A stretch of 40,804 nucleotides of DNA. Origin: Coprobacillaceae bacterium UN01-12pH3A (lineage in GTDB: Bacteria; Bacillota_I; Bacilli_A; Erysipelotrichales; Coprobacillaceae). Shown here piece after piece: positions 34,106-40,804 of the stretch. Every line of letters begins with the position of its first letter. Positions within the stretch are counted from its first letter, which is position 1. The DNA lies in NCBI GenBank assembly GCA_027676805.1, contig JAQENU010000003.1, positions 1-40,804 on the forward strand, read 5' to 3'. The notes beneath the pieces are model-generated. The model saw only the letters and a list, made by a program, of their open reading frames with translations. It made no database searches and was not told the origin of the DNA. The translations under genes were made by a program, and so were the position numbers.

Positions 34106-37100
34106 TTATTGTTGATATTCAATTGTAAAATCAAATTTCCCTTTGTAGGTTCCTGCCGGAATCTCTCCGGAAGTACGTGTTGGTTTTGCAACTGAAATTG
34201 AAACTGGGCTATCTGTTTTTGTTTTGAATGTCGCCACATTCTTGCTTGTATCAGTAAAATTGGTATTATTCACTTTAAACTGTGCAGAAATCTCTGTTGT
34301 TGTTTTAGTTAGTGTCACCACTCCCGTATTTGTCATTCCCGAGCTCACTTTAACATTAACCTGTCCATCATATCCTAAATCAAACTCGGCTCCTGTATTA
34401 ATCGCCACATTTTGTGCTTCTCCACCTGCAGTCACCGCTTTTGGAATCGTGATGGTATACATCGCTGGCTTTGTTTGTACAGACGTTGTCACAGGATCTG
34501 ATTCACCATACTCCCCTTTACCAGCATATCGAGCATAGACTGTATACGCTTGATCTGCTTTTAAATTACTAATTTTATTTTCTGCTTGCCATGTTGTTCC
34601 ATCAACGCTGTATTCAATTATTCCATATGTACCCGTTTCTCCTGTCAGCGGCGTTACTGTCATTGTATTTACAGCTGGTGAAACATTTAAATCCCCCACA
34701 GGAGTTGGCGGCTTCAATTTAAACATGCCTTCGCTATTGCTTCCATACCATTTGATGTTATAGTTTTGACTTGCATTGCCAGATTCAGAGTGAAATTGAG
34801 ATACAATAGTATGTTCCTTTTTTGCTAAGTAAAGATAATAACTATTGCTGCCTGGATGGGGTCCAGACAAAAGATTATTATAAGTACTTCCATCTACACT
34901 TACTTCATTTGAATCCTCCTGATTTTTCAATTCATATAATGCTAATTCCTCATTTGAAGAATTTACAGGAATTATCGAAAAATCCTTCTGCCCTGTTGCT
35001 AATATAGAAGCCTGATTTATCTCCAAATCCGTGCTCTCTGTTGTACTTGAAACCCCAGATCCGACACCATCGCCATTTACACTTTTTACAGTTATATAGC
35101 CGCCCAAAAGACTTATTCTATCTCCAAAACTTTTTTTTCCGCCACCGATTCCGGCTCCATCTGTACTTACTGCGTTAACAGTACCACCATAAATATCTAT
35201 CAGGCCACCCTTCCCTGCTTCTCCACCACCGATACCTGCTCCTGTTATGCTCGTTGCGTTAACAGTACCATTATGAATAATCATCTCTCCAGCTATAGCG
35301 TTTTTTCCGCCACCGATACCTGCGCCGGATACACTTTCCGCAGTGACATTACCCCCATTAATCGTAATTCCTCTGCCATATTGCCCTTCGCTGCCACCTA
35401 TACCTGCACCACTTATACTGCTTGCATATATCGTTCCTGAATCAATGATAATTTTTCCATGCTTCTGGGAGAAAACGCCTCCAATACCTGCACCATTTGT
35501 AGCTTTTGTAATGAGTGTTCCTTCCCCTGAAATATTTAAAGTGGTACCATCTGATACCCAAATACCTGCAGCAGTTGGGAATGCATCTGCAGCAACTTCT
35601 ATTTTATTTTCTCCAACTAGTTTTAAATTTGCCGTTTTCCCAGAACCGGAAAAAGAGATGCCTCCCATAAGTCTTGGTTCAATATACAAATCATTAATTG
35701 TAAGTGTCACATTTGCTGAAGTCATTATTAATTGAGAACTTTTTTCAACACAACTATATACTTCATACTCACCATCTTTCAAAAACTGTAATGCAGCATA
35801 ATAATCTGAGGAACTATAAGGCTTATATTTCCAATCTGTATCCTTTTTACCTCCTTTCACAAAATAATCTCCTGCAATTCGATCAGTCGATATTGTAAAA
35901 GTTTGATTAACATTATCCCATATCGCTTCACAGCTTTGCGTACTTCCACTAGTATTGACTACTGATATAAAATGATCCTCGCCACCAACCAAGTAAAGAA
36001 AAAGATCATTTGTATCACTATGATTGCCATTAAACTTATAGTCTGCCCAATCCACTTTGACCAAGTTTGTTGATACTTGATTCTCCAATTGAAATAAATA
36101 CACTTGCTTCTTATCTGTAGCATTATTATAGGGGGTTCGGTCTATTTTATTATTAACAGCATTTACTGAACCTCCACTGATATATAAAGTTTCATCCCCT
36201 GTCTTAATGCCATAATAACCAGCTCCTATATCCATTGCTCCACTGTTCCTAGCACTAGCAGAAATTGTTCCGCCGGTGATTGTAATATTATTTACATCTC
36301 GACCATAATATCCCCCACCAATACCAGCGCTAGTATCAGAATTTACAGTTATATTTCCTCCATTAATAGTAATACTTTCTGTATACCCCTCGGCGCCGGA
36401 ACCAATACCTGAACCCATACCGGAATTGGTACGTGTGTCTGCAGTTATATTTCCTCCATTGATAATAATATTTGAAACCTCTGAATCTCCACCGCCGCCA
36501 ATACCAGCACCAGCACCCATAGAGGTAGATATGCCTGTAGTTATATCTCCTCCATTGATAATAATATTTGAAACCACTGAACGAAAACCACTACCAATAC
36601 CAGCACCGTCTCTATTTTTTGCAATTATTGTACCTCCATTAATAGTGATATTATCTATTCCTGTCCCAGTTACATCATTCATCATCCAGCCACTGCCAAT
36701 GATGGCACCGTTGTCACACTGCCCATCTATCACGCCTCCATTAATGGTAATACTTTCCATATGTCCATTTACACCGGAACCAATAAATGCAGCATCGGAA
36801 GTACCTCCATGGATTGTTCCACCGTTTATTGTAACGTTTCCTCCCTCAACGAGCTTTGTTTTACTTCCCGGTCCACCGATAACTGCTCCTGTTCCACTAC
36901 CATTATCCACTTGGAGTACTCCAGGACTCACTTCCGAATCATTAATAATTAAATTGGCACCTTGATTCACCTGTATTGCCGATCCTACACCATATAAGTG
37001 GTTGGATGAACCTTCTATTATTAGATTCAATGTGCTTCCATCTTCCACTATAATGGCAGCAGCACTTCCTCCAGAGATGCTTACATTACTGATTGTCAAA

Positions 37101-37567
37101 TTCACCGTTCCAGGGGCAATGACTTTGATACAATAAGGGATGGTTACACCCTTCCCATCAATCTTTATATCTCCGGGAGCGATTATTTCTAAAACCCCTT
37201 TGTCTGCCGCCCCTTGATACATATCACTAGAAGAAGCGACTATGTTCCATTTTCCCCAACTACTATCATAAGAAGATGGCGCCACATCATTCGCTACTGT
37301 CTGACCAGTCTGTTTTACCACTGCTGATATCGGTTCATCATTCTGATTCGTTTTTGCTTCTTCCTTTGTCTCCGTCTTATCCGGAGTTGATTTTATTTCT
37401 GTTTTATCTTCTGAAACCTCTTTCGTGGTGCCATTTGTTCCTTCTTCTTGCTGTGATGAATCCTCTGATCCCTCCGCATGAATATAGGTATTTCCTATGG
37501 TCATTGTAGATACCATGAATGCCACAAGAAGTAATACTAATATTTTTTTTATCTTCATACCATTCAT
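34106..37567 (-). CDS. Large secreted beta-helix repeat protein with FN3-like and C-terminal shared module
   Basis: 1153 residues; ATG at 37567 after AGGAGG. Signal peptide (KKILVLLLVAFMVSTMTIGNTYIHAEG), then a Ser/Glu/Thr/Lys-rich linker to about residue 85. Two blocks of Gly-rich repeats fit a parallel beta-helix like carbohydrate-binding proteins of the Cthe_2159 type: block 1 about residues 235-470 (IINGGDITTG..GAGIGGG), block 2 about 690-840 with regular 28-residue units (GAGIGGGKNAIAGEMIIHNG). Residues about 950-1035 are FN3-like (IEYSVDGTTWQ; AYTVYARYAGKGEYGESDP). Residues 1036-1153 (YTITIPKAV; VNVKVSSGMTNTGVVTLTKT; PAGTYKGKFDFTIEY) match the module of the small secreted proteins. No sortase motif. 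First gene of the surface set. Confidence 0.88.
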   Translation of the reverse strand: MNGMKIKKILVLLLVAFMVSTMTIGNTYIHAEGSEDSSQQEEGTNGTTKEVSEDKTEIKSTPDKTETKEEAKTNQNDEPISAVVKQTGQTVANDVAPSSYDSSWGKWNIVASSSDMYQGAADKGVLEIIAPGDIKIDGKGVTIPYCIKVIAPGTVNLTISNVSISGGSAAAIIVEDGSTLNLIIEGSSNHLYGVGSAIQVNQGANLIINDSEVSPGVLQVDNGSGTGAVIGGPGSKTKLVEGGNVTINGGTIHGGTSDAAFIGSGVNGHMESITINGGVIDGQCDNGAIIGSGWMMNDVTGTGIDNITINGGTIIAKNRDGAGIGSGFRSVVSNIIINGGDITTGISTSMGAGAGIGGGGDSEVSNIIINGGNITADTRTNSGMGSGIGSGAEGYTESITINGGNITVNSDTSAGIGGGYYGRDVNNITITGGTISASARNSGAMDIGAGYYGIKTGDETLYISGGSVNAVNNKIDRTPYNNATDKKQVYLFQLENQVSTNLVKVDWADYKFNGNHSDTNDLFLYLVGGEDHFISVVNTSGSTQSCEAIWDNVNQTFTISTDRIAGDYFVKGGKKDTDWKYKPYSSSDYYAALQFLKDGEYEVYSCVEKSSQLIMTSANVTLTINDLYIEPRLMGGISFSGSGKTANLKLVGENKIEVAADAFPTAAGIWVSDGTTLNISGEGTLITKATNGAGIGGVFSQKHGKIIIDSGTIYASSISGAGIGGSEGQYGRGITINGGNVTAESVSGAGIGGGKNAIAGEMIIHNGTVNATSITGAGIGGGEAGKGGLIDIYGGTVNAVSTDGAGIGGGKKSFGDRISLLGGYITVKSVNGDGVGSGVSSTTESTDLEINQASILATGQKDFSIIPVNSSNEELALYELKNQEDSNEVSVDGSTYNNLLSGPHPGSNSYYLYLAKKEHTIVSQFHSESGNASQNYNIKWYGSNSEGMFKLKPPTPVGDLNVSPAVNTMTVTPLTGETGTYGIIEYSVDGTTWQAENKISNLKADQAYTVYARYAGKGEYGESDPVTTSVQTKPAMYTITIPKAVTAGGEAQNVAINTGAEFDLGYDGQVNVKVSSGMTNTGVVTLTKTTTEISAQFKVNNTNFTDTSKNVATFKTKTDSPVSISVAKPTRTSGEIPAGTYKGKFDFTIEYQQ
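35040..35500. repeat. Tandem 84-bp coding repeats in the beta-helix gene
   Basis: Units encoding 28 residues with GAGIGGG recur in register near 35145, 35229, 35313 and 35397. A looser second array at about 36160-36860 has units of similar length. Such arrays can vary in copy number by slipped pairing; the DNA copies are clearly diverged here. Confidence 0.7.
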
Positions 37568-37674
37568 TTTTTTCCTCCTATTCTTTTTTCAGATACATAG
37601 CTTATTCTTCCTGTATCCTTCATCTGTATTGAAATATGTATCCTAGAAAAGTGCTATTTAGCTCCTTTTTTATA

Positions 37675-39423
37675 TCATGTCACTTCCTGAACACTTTCTA
37701 TCCATATCTTTTCAAATTCTTCCGCTGGTATTGGTTTTCCAACCAAATACCCTTGTCCCCAATCACACCCTAATTCTTGTAATTCTTTTAGCTGTTCCCG
37801 CTCTTCGATTCCCTCACATATAACCTTCATCTCCATTTGATGGGCTAACTCTATTACTTTCTGCAATACTGTTTTTCCTCTTTTCGTATGAATGCTGTCC
37901 AACAGATTCTTATCGATTTTTAGAATATCTGCTGAAACAACGCTTAACAGATTCAATGAGGCAAATCCTGTCCCAAAATCATCAATCGAAAGCTGAAATC
38001 CTTTCTCATGCAGTTCTTTAGCGAGTTTAATCATATGTTCATACTTCTCAACAAATACTGATTCCGTTAATTCAAAGGCGATATAATGATGTGGGATACC
38101 ATATTCATCTACTACCTTGCAGAATTCTTCTATATAGTCTTCCTTTTCAATATGTAATCTTGACTGATTGATAGAAATGGGTTTAATGATCCTTCCTGCT
38201 TGCATCCATTCCCACATCTTCTCACATAATTTTCTTAACATATAGAAATCTAGTTCTAAGATTACCCCATAATCTTCAAACAGTGGTATGAATTCATCAG
38301 GTGCAATAAAGACCCCTTTTTCCTTTTCCCATCGACATAGTGCTTCCCCCGCAATCACTTCGCAGGACCCTATATCAAACTGTGGCTGTATGTAAAGTTG
38401 AAATTCCTCATTCTTTAAGGCTGTTGAGGCATGACGAATGATCTGATGATGAAAGATTTGCTTCTTCATCATATTGTCATCATAATAAAGATAATGACTG
38501 CCGTTTTGATGTCGGTCAACCTGTTGTAAGACCATCAATGCTTTATCCAGCATATCCTTGATATGTTCTCGTCTTGATTTGGGAATGATATATATCCCCG
38601 CAATAAAGTCAATCTGTATCCCCAATTCATACAACAAGTTTTTATCTAAAAGACGCTTTCTTACTTCTTCTAAACGTTCAGACATATCTCTTTTGTTTTT
38701 ATATTTATATAGCATCGCAAACATGTCTTTTTCAATACGCCCGCATGTTTCTTCTTCCATGCAGGATTGATCAAGGTTCTTTCCAATATTCTGTAAAACA
38801 ATATCTCCCATACTGTATCCATACCTTAGATTGATATATCTAAAATCCTTAATACTGAATTTAATGAGCACATAACGTTGATTATTCTTTTTCAATAACT
38901 GGGATACTCTATCACAAAAGCCATCCATATTCAAAATGCCTGTTACCGAATCTGTTTGGGAAGCTAATTTCTCACGTTCACTGACCGTCTGTTGAGCATC
39001 AATTTCTCTATTTTTATATTCTTTCCCCGATGTCAATGAATCATGTAAATGCAAAATCTTCCATACTTTATTTTCTTTTTGAAGGATCATAGTGAACATC
39101 AATGATGTTTGAATCTGTTTGGCAGTTTGAGCATCATAACATATTGGAATCTCTATGATCACTACAGCTTGATTTCCAGCTGCTCTTACAATCAAATCTT
39201 TGATGAAACAGATATTTAATTTATCATAAAGAGTCACGTAATACTCTTCAAAAAACTGTAAGATCTCTTTTTTTGTCATCAGTATCCTATTTGTATCTTC
39301 GTTAATCCATGAGCATTGATCAGAAAGTTTATCAATTAAAGCATTCTGATCTTTTTCTATCAGCCATCGCTTTATCAGATCTTCTATCAAGTGCTTCACA
39401 CATTGCTCAGGTGATTCCACCAC
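37675..39423 (-). CDS. NTF2/SnoaL-like domain plus degenerate GGDEF and active-type EAL (c-di-GMP phosphodiesterase)
   Basis: 582 residues from the GTG at 39423, which has GAGGGGGTGATC upstream. Residues 1-140 resemble an NTF2/SnoaL sensor domain (CSWINEDTNRILMTKKEILQFFEEYY; WKILHLHDSL). Residues about 155-310 are GGDEF-like, but the signature is replaced by RIEKDMFAM, so no cyclase activity is expected. Residues about 320-575 are an EAL domain with GEALCRW, SINQSRL, FELTES, IDDFGTGFASL, LKIDKNLL, CEGIEE and QGYLVGKPIP, all catalytic residues present. It should hydrolyse cyclic di-GMP. It lies between the LytTR gene and the surface genes, with no terminator seen on either side. Confidence 0.88.
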   Translation of the reverse strand: MVESPEQCVKHLIEDLIKRWLIEKDQNALIDKLSDQCSWINEDTNRILMTKKEILQFFEEYYVTLYDKLNICFIKDLIVRAAGNQAVVIIEIPICYDAQTAKQIQTSLMFTMILQKENKVWKILHLHDSLTSGKEYKNREIDAQQTVSEREKLASQTDSVTGILNMDGFCDRVSQLLKKNNQRYVLIKFSIKDFRYINLRYGYSMGDIVLQNIGKNLDQSCMEEETCGRIEKDMFAMLYKYKNKRDMSERLEEVRKRLLDKNLLYELGIQIDFIAGIYIIPKSRREHIKDMLDKALMVLQQVDRHQNGSHYLYYDDNMMKKQIFHHQIIRHASTALKNEEFQLYIQPQFDIGSCEVIAGEALCRWEKEKGVFIAPDEFIPLFEDYGVILELDFYMLRKLCEKMWEWMQAGRIIKPISINQSRLHIEKEDYIEEFCKVVDEYGIPHHYIAFELTESVFVEKYEHMIKLAKELHEKGFQLSIDDFGTGFASLNLLSVVSADILKIDKNLLDSIHTKRGKTVLQKVIELAHQMEMKVICEGIEEREQLKELQELGCDWGQGYLVGKPIPAEEFEKIWIESVQEVT

Positions 39424-39532
39424 TTCAGATCACCCCCTCTCATTTTCTAAATTTATAAATATTTAACTCCACAGGACCTCTATAATCTTTGCGTGTCCAG
39501 TCGAATATAAACTAAAATATAAGATTATCTAT

Positions 39533-40339
39533 TTATTGATGAAGCCATTCTCTGATTTCGTTATAGCGTGCCTGTGAAACAGGAAGCTTTATCCCCCCAC
39601 TAACCGTGAGTTCATACCGTTTTAAAGATTGTGCATAGTACTTATTTACCAGATAGCTCTTATGTACCCGTTTAAACATTTTTTCATTTCTCTCACTAAT
39701 CATTTTCTCAACATCCAAAAGTGTAATACGTCCTAAAACATCTTCATTCTTTAGGTGAATAATGCAGTTCATATTAAATGCTTCAAAATAAAGGATATCG
39801 TTGATGGGGATAATATGAAATCGGCTCTGTTGATCCTTCACAGTGATAAACCCATTTTTTTCAACCACTTTACTGACTAACATATTAAGATATTCCTTGG
39901 TATATTTTCCTACCCTATGGGGGAAATTCTCATCCTCTTGTACATTGTTCATTGGATTGGAGACATGGATATGCATAATGAAAAATTTATCTTTTATTTT
40001 CTTCCATACAAAAGTGACACGCTGCATATCACGATAAATTTCGCCCGCATCTAAACGAGTTTGTCCAAGATGCCGCCCCGTAATGGTACAATCATGTACA
40101 TCATGAGATACACACATATATTCAAACGCATACAGTTCTACAGGAGGCAGAGTTCCCTCTATTTTTCTTAAAACCACCGCAATATCTTTCTTACCTTGAT
40201 AAAATTCACTTGCACATGATCCAATCCAAATACAGTTTTTATGCATAAGTTCAATCGCAAATTCGGAATCCCCTCGGAAATGCCGAATCATGACTTCTTG
40301 GGATAGTGCGAGACATTGATTAATACTTTCTTTATCCAT
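39533..40339 (-). CDS. NTF2/SnoaL-like domain plus LytTR DNA-binding regulator
   Basis: 268 residues. Residues 1 to about 125 share the layout of the EAL protein's sensor (ELMHKNCIWIGSCASEFYQGKKDI; RVTFVWKKIKDKFFIMHIHVSNPM). Residues about 165-266 are a LytTR domain (PINDILYFEAFNMNCIIHLKNEDVLGRITL; FKRVHKSYLVNKYYAQSLKRYELTVSGGIKLPVSQARY). LytTR proteins bind paired direct repeats in promoters and often control surface and virulence genes. The receiver domain of most LytTR regulators is replaced here by the NTF2-like domain, so no phosphorelay is expected. The gene begins 31 bp from the inverted repeat at 40371. Confidence 0.87.
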   Translation of the reverse strand: MDKESINQCLALSQEVMIRHFRGDSEFAIELMHKNCIWIGSCASEFYQGKKDIAVVLRKIEGTLPPVELYAFEYMCVSHDVHDCTITGRHLGQTRLDAGEIYRDMQRVTFVWKKIKDKFFIMHIHVSNPMNNVQEDENFPHRVGKYTKEYLNMLVSKVVEKNGFITVKDQQSRFHIIPINDILYFEAFNMNCIIHLKNEDVLGRITLLDVEKMISERNEKMFKRVHKSYLVNKYYAQSLKRYELTVSGGIKLPVSQARYNEIREWLHQ

Positions 40340-40370
40340 TTGTTTTCAACTCCCATTCTCTTAATTCTTT

Positions 40371-40397
40371 CTACAACATAATGTGTATTATGTAGTA
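40371..40397. repeat. Left inverted repeat (possible recombination site)
   Basis: 27 bp matching the reverse complement of 40778-40804 at 26 of 27 positions. The core ACATAATGTGTATTATGT is itself a dyad (7-bp arms about GTGT), with a near-symmetric outer TAC/GTA, as in sites for dimeric recombinases. The asymmetric GTGT centre fixes its direction. Confidence 0.8.
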
Positions 40398-40416
40398 AAC
40401 CTTATAAAATGGTCAA
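40387..40416 (-). promoter_or_regulatory. Leftward promoter candidate for the LytTR gene
   Basis: Minus strand TTGACC (40416-40411), 18-bp spacer, CATAAT (40392-40387); five of six bases match in each hexamer. The -10 lies within the left inverted repeat and the -35 inside the segment, so inversion would exchange the -35. It is 48 nt from the LytTR ATG. Confidence 0.5.
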
Positions 40417-40433
40417 AAATCAAGTCTTTAGAA

Positions 40434-40472
40434 CTTAAAAAAACATCAAAACTATAATATATTTTGATGTTT
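40434..40472 (-). terminator. Leftward terminator inside the predicted invertible segment
   Basis: Minus strand AACATCAAAA (40471-40462) / TTTTGATGTT (40451-40442), perfect 10 bp, 10-nt loop, then T run (plus-strand A at 40437-40443). It would stop leftward transcripts from further right before they reach the TTGACC promoter and the LytTR gene. Confidence 0.7.
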
Positions 40473-40481
40473 CCTCTATTT

Positions 40482-40512
40482 TTGACAGTTTAAATTTTTT
40501 AATAATTATAAG
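40482..40512 (+). promoter_or_regulatory. Rightward promoter candidate inside the segment
   Basis: TTGACA (40482-40487, perfect), 19-bp spacer, TATAAG (40507-40512). The spacer is slightly long. In the inverted orientation this promoter would face the LytTR gene. Confidence 0.35.
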
Positions 40513-40601
40513 TCTTTATTTTTACTTTTTCATGCTGATTAAGACTATTTTTTTCAACGTCATATCACATGAACATCACATAAAATATGGAAAAATGAGT
40601 T

Positions 40602-40629
40602 TTCACCAAAATATTTCATTGTTCACCAA
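40602..40629. promoter_or_regulatory. Two 8-bp direct repeats, possible LytTR binding sites
   Basis: TTCACCAA at 40602-40609 and 40622-40629, 20 bp apart, with a related inverted copy TTGGTAAA nearby. Paired direct repeats about two helical turns apart are typical of LytTR operators. That these bind the neighbouring regulator is a guess. Confidence 0.3.
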
Positions 40630-40777
40630 CATATGTTGATTGGTAAAATTTATAATGTTAAGATGTTCAATGTAAAACGGTTACAGTTTTATTCTATCTA
40701 TTTGTTCACTGTATTTTAGAATAAAGTTATATAAAATTAACACTATTTCAAGGATCTTTTTACCCTTGGTTATTAAC

Positions 40778-40804
40778 TACCACATAATACACATTATGTT
40801 GTAG
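40778..40804. repeat. Right inverted repeat (possible recombination site)
   Basis: Inverted copy of 40371-40397; the centre reads ACAC on the plus strand, so the two sites face each other, the arrangement that yields inversion rather than deletion. It ends on the last base of the window. Confidence 0.8.

Larger units (their letters stand above)
40371..40804. other. Predicted invertible promoter segment
   Basis: 434 bp bounded by 27-bp inverted repeats and holding a promoter-like pair in each direction, a terminator and short direct repeats, but no open reading frame. It lies directly upstream of the LytTR gene, the first of a nine-gene leftward block. This matches the layout of phase-variation switches (flanking inverted sites, internal promoter). 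Inversion has not been observed; the call is inference from sequence. Confidence 0.6.

Noticed and set aside
34224..37509. Several plus-strand frames of 60-179 codons opposite the beta-helix gene
   Set aside because: Pro/Ile/Ser-rich antisense shadows of the Gly-rich repeat codons; they have no starts with binding sites and mirror the repeat period.
34106..37567. Tandem repeats considered as a CRISPR array
   Set aside because: Units are diverged, contiguous and protein coding, without unique spacers.
40340..40804. Insertion sequence or MITE explanation for the inverted repeats
   Set aside because: No target-site duplication can be checked at the window edge, and each repeat is an internal dyad with a promoter -10, which fits an inversion site better; a small mobile element is not fully excluded.

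Overview
The window reads as a low-GC, Gram-positive, anaerobic, probably spore-forming gut Firmicute, most likely in or near the Erysipelotrichia. The clues are a sufCDSUB iron-sulfur operon, a NifJ-type pyruvate:ferredoxin oxidoreductase, lipoprotein PrsA foldases, YhaM, strong AGGAGG-type ribosome binding sites, and sporulation-associated families (YunB, a YutH-like protein, two YjcZ-like micropeptides). No gene identifies a species, so the taxon is an inference.

Layout. 1-87: 3' end of a tRNA (probably Gly) and a terminator. 109-1388: a GGDEF-like/EAL gene split by an apparent frameshift. 1443-4541: leftward genes for a HEAT-repeat RNA-methyltransferase-like protein, a YutH-like protein and YunB. 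4590-5999: a polysaccharide flippase with its own promoter and terminator. 6079-11374: sufC-sufD-sufS-sufU-sufB plus 5-formyltetrahydrofolate cyclo-ligase, one leftward operon. 11727-13610: an AI-2E-type permease, a MarR regulator and two unlisted YjcZ-like genes of 25 and 30 codons. 13738-16032: two PrsA-like lipoproteins and a HIT protein. 16043-21008: a leftward glycolipid operon (GT4 glycosyltransferase, UPF0104 membrane protein, a glycosyltransferase fused to RecX, YhaM). 21227-23501: feoAB. 23588-25603: AraC/Rob-type regulator and a C45-type acyltransferase/peptidase. 25730-29242: nifJ. 29567-30079: PAP2 phosphatase. 30080-30426: non-coding, rich in inverted repeats.

The most unusual part is 30427-40804. 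Nine leftward genes lie almost end to end: a LytTR regulator and a GGDEF-like/EAL c-di-GMP phosphodiesterase, both with an NTF2/SnoaL-like N-terminal domain, then seven surface-protein genes. The surface set is a 1153-residue beta-helix protein, a membrane-anchored 165-residue protein, four small secreted beta-rich proteins, and a membrane-anchored stalk/coiled-coil protein. The C-terminal module of the large protein resembles the small secreted proteins, so at least four and perhaps all five share one domain.

Upstream of the LytTR gene, a 434-bp segment (40371-40804) is bounded by 27-bp inverted repeats (26 of 27 identical), each itself a dyad like a recombinase crossover site. It contains promoter-like sequences and a terminator. 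I propose a phase-variable invertible switch controlling the LytTR / c-di-GMP / surface-protein locus. The window ends on the last base of the right-hand repeat. No recombinase gene is visible here, and inversion itself is not shown.
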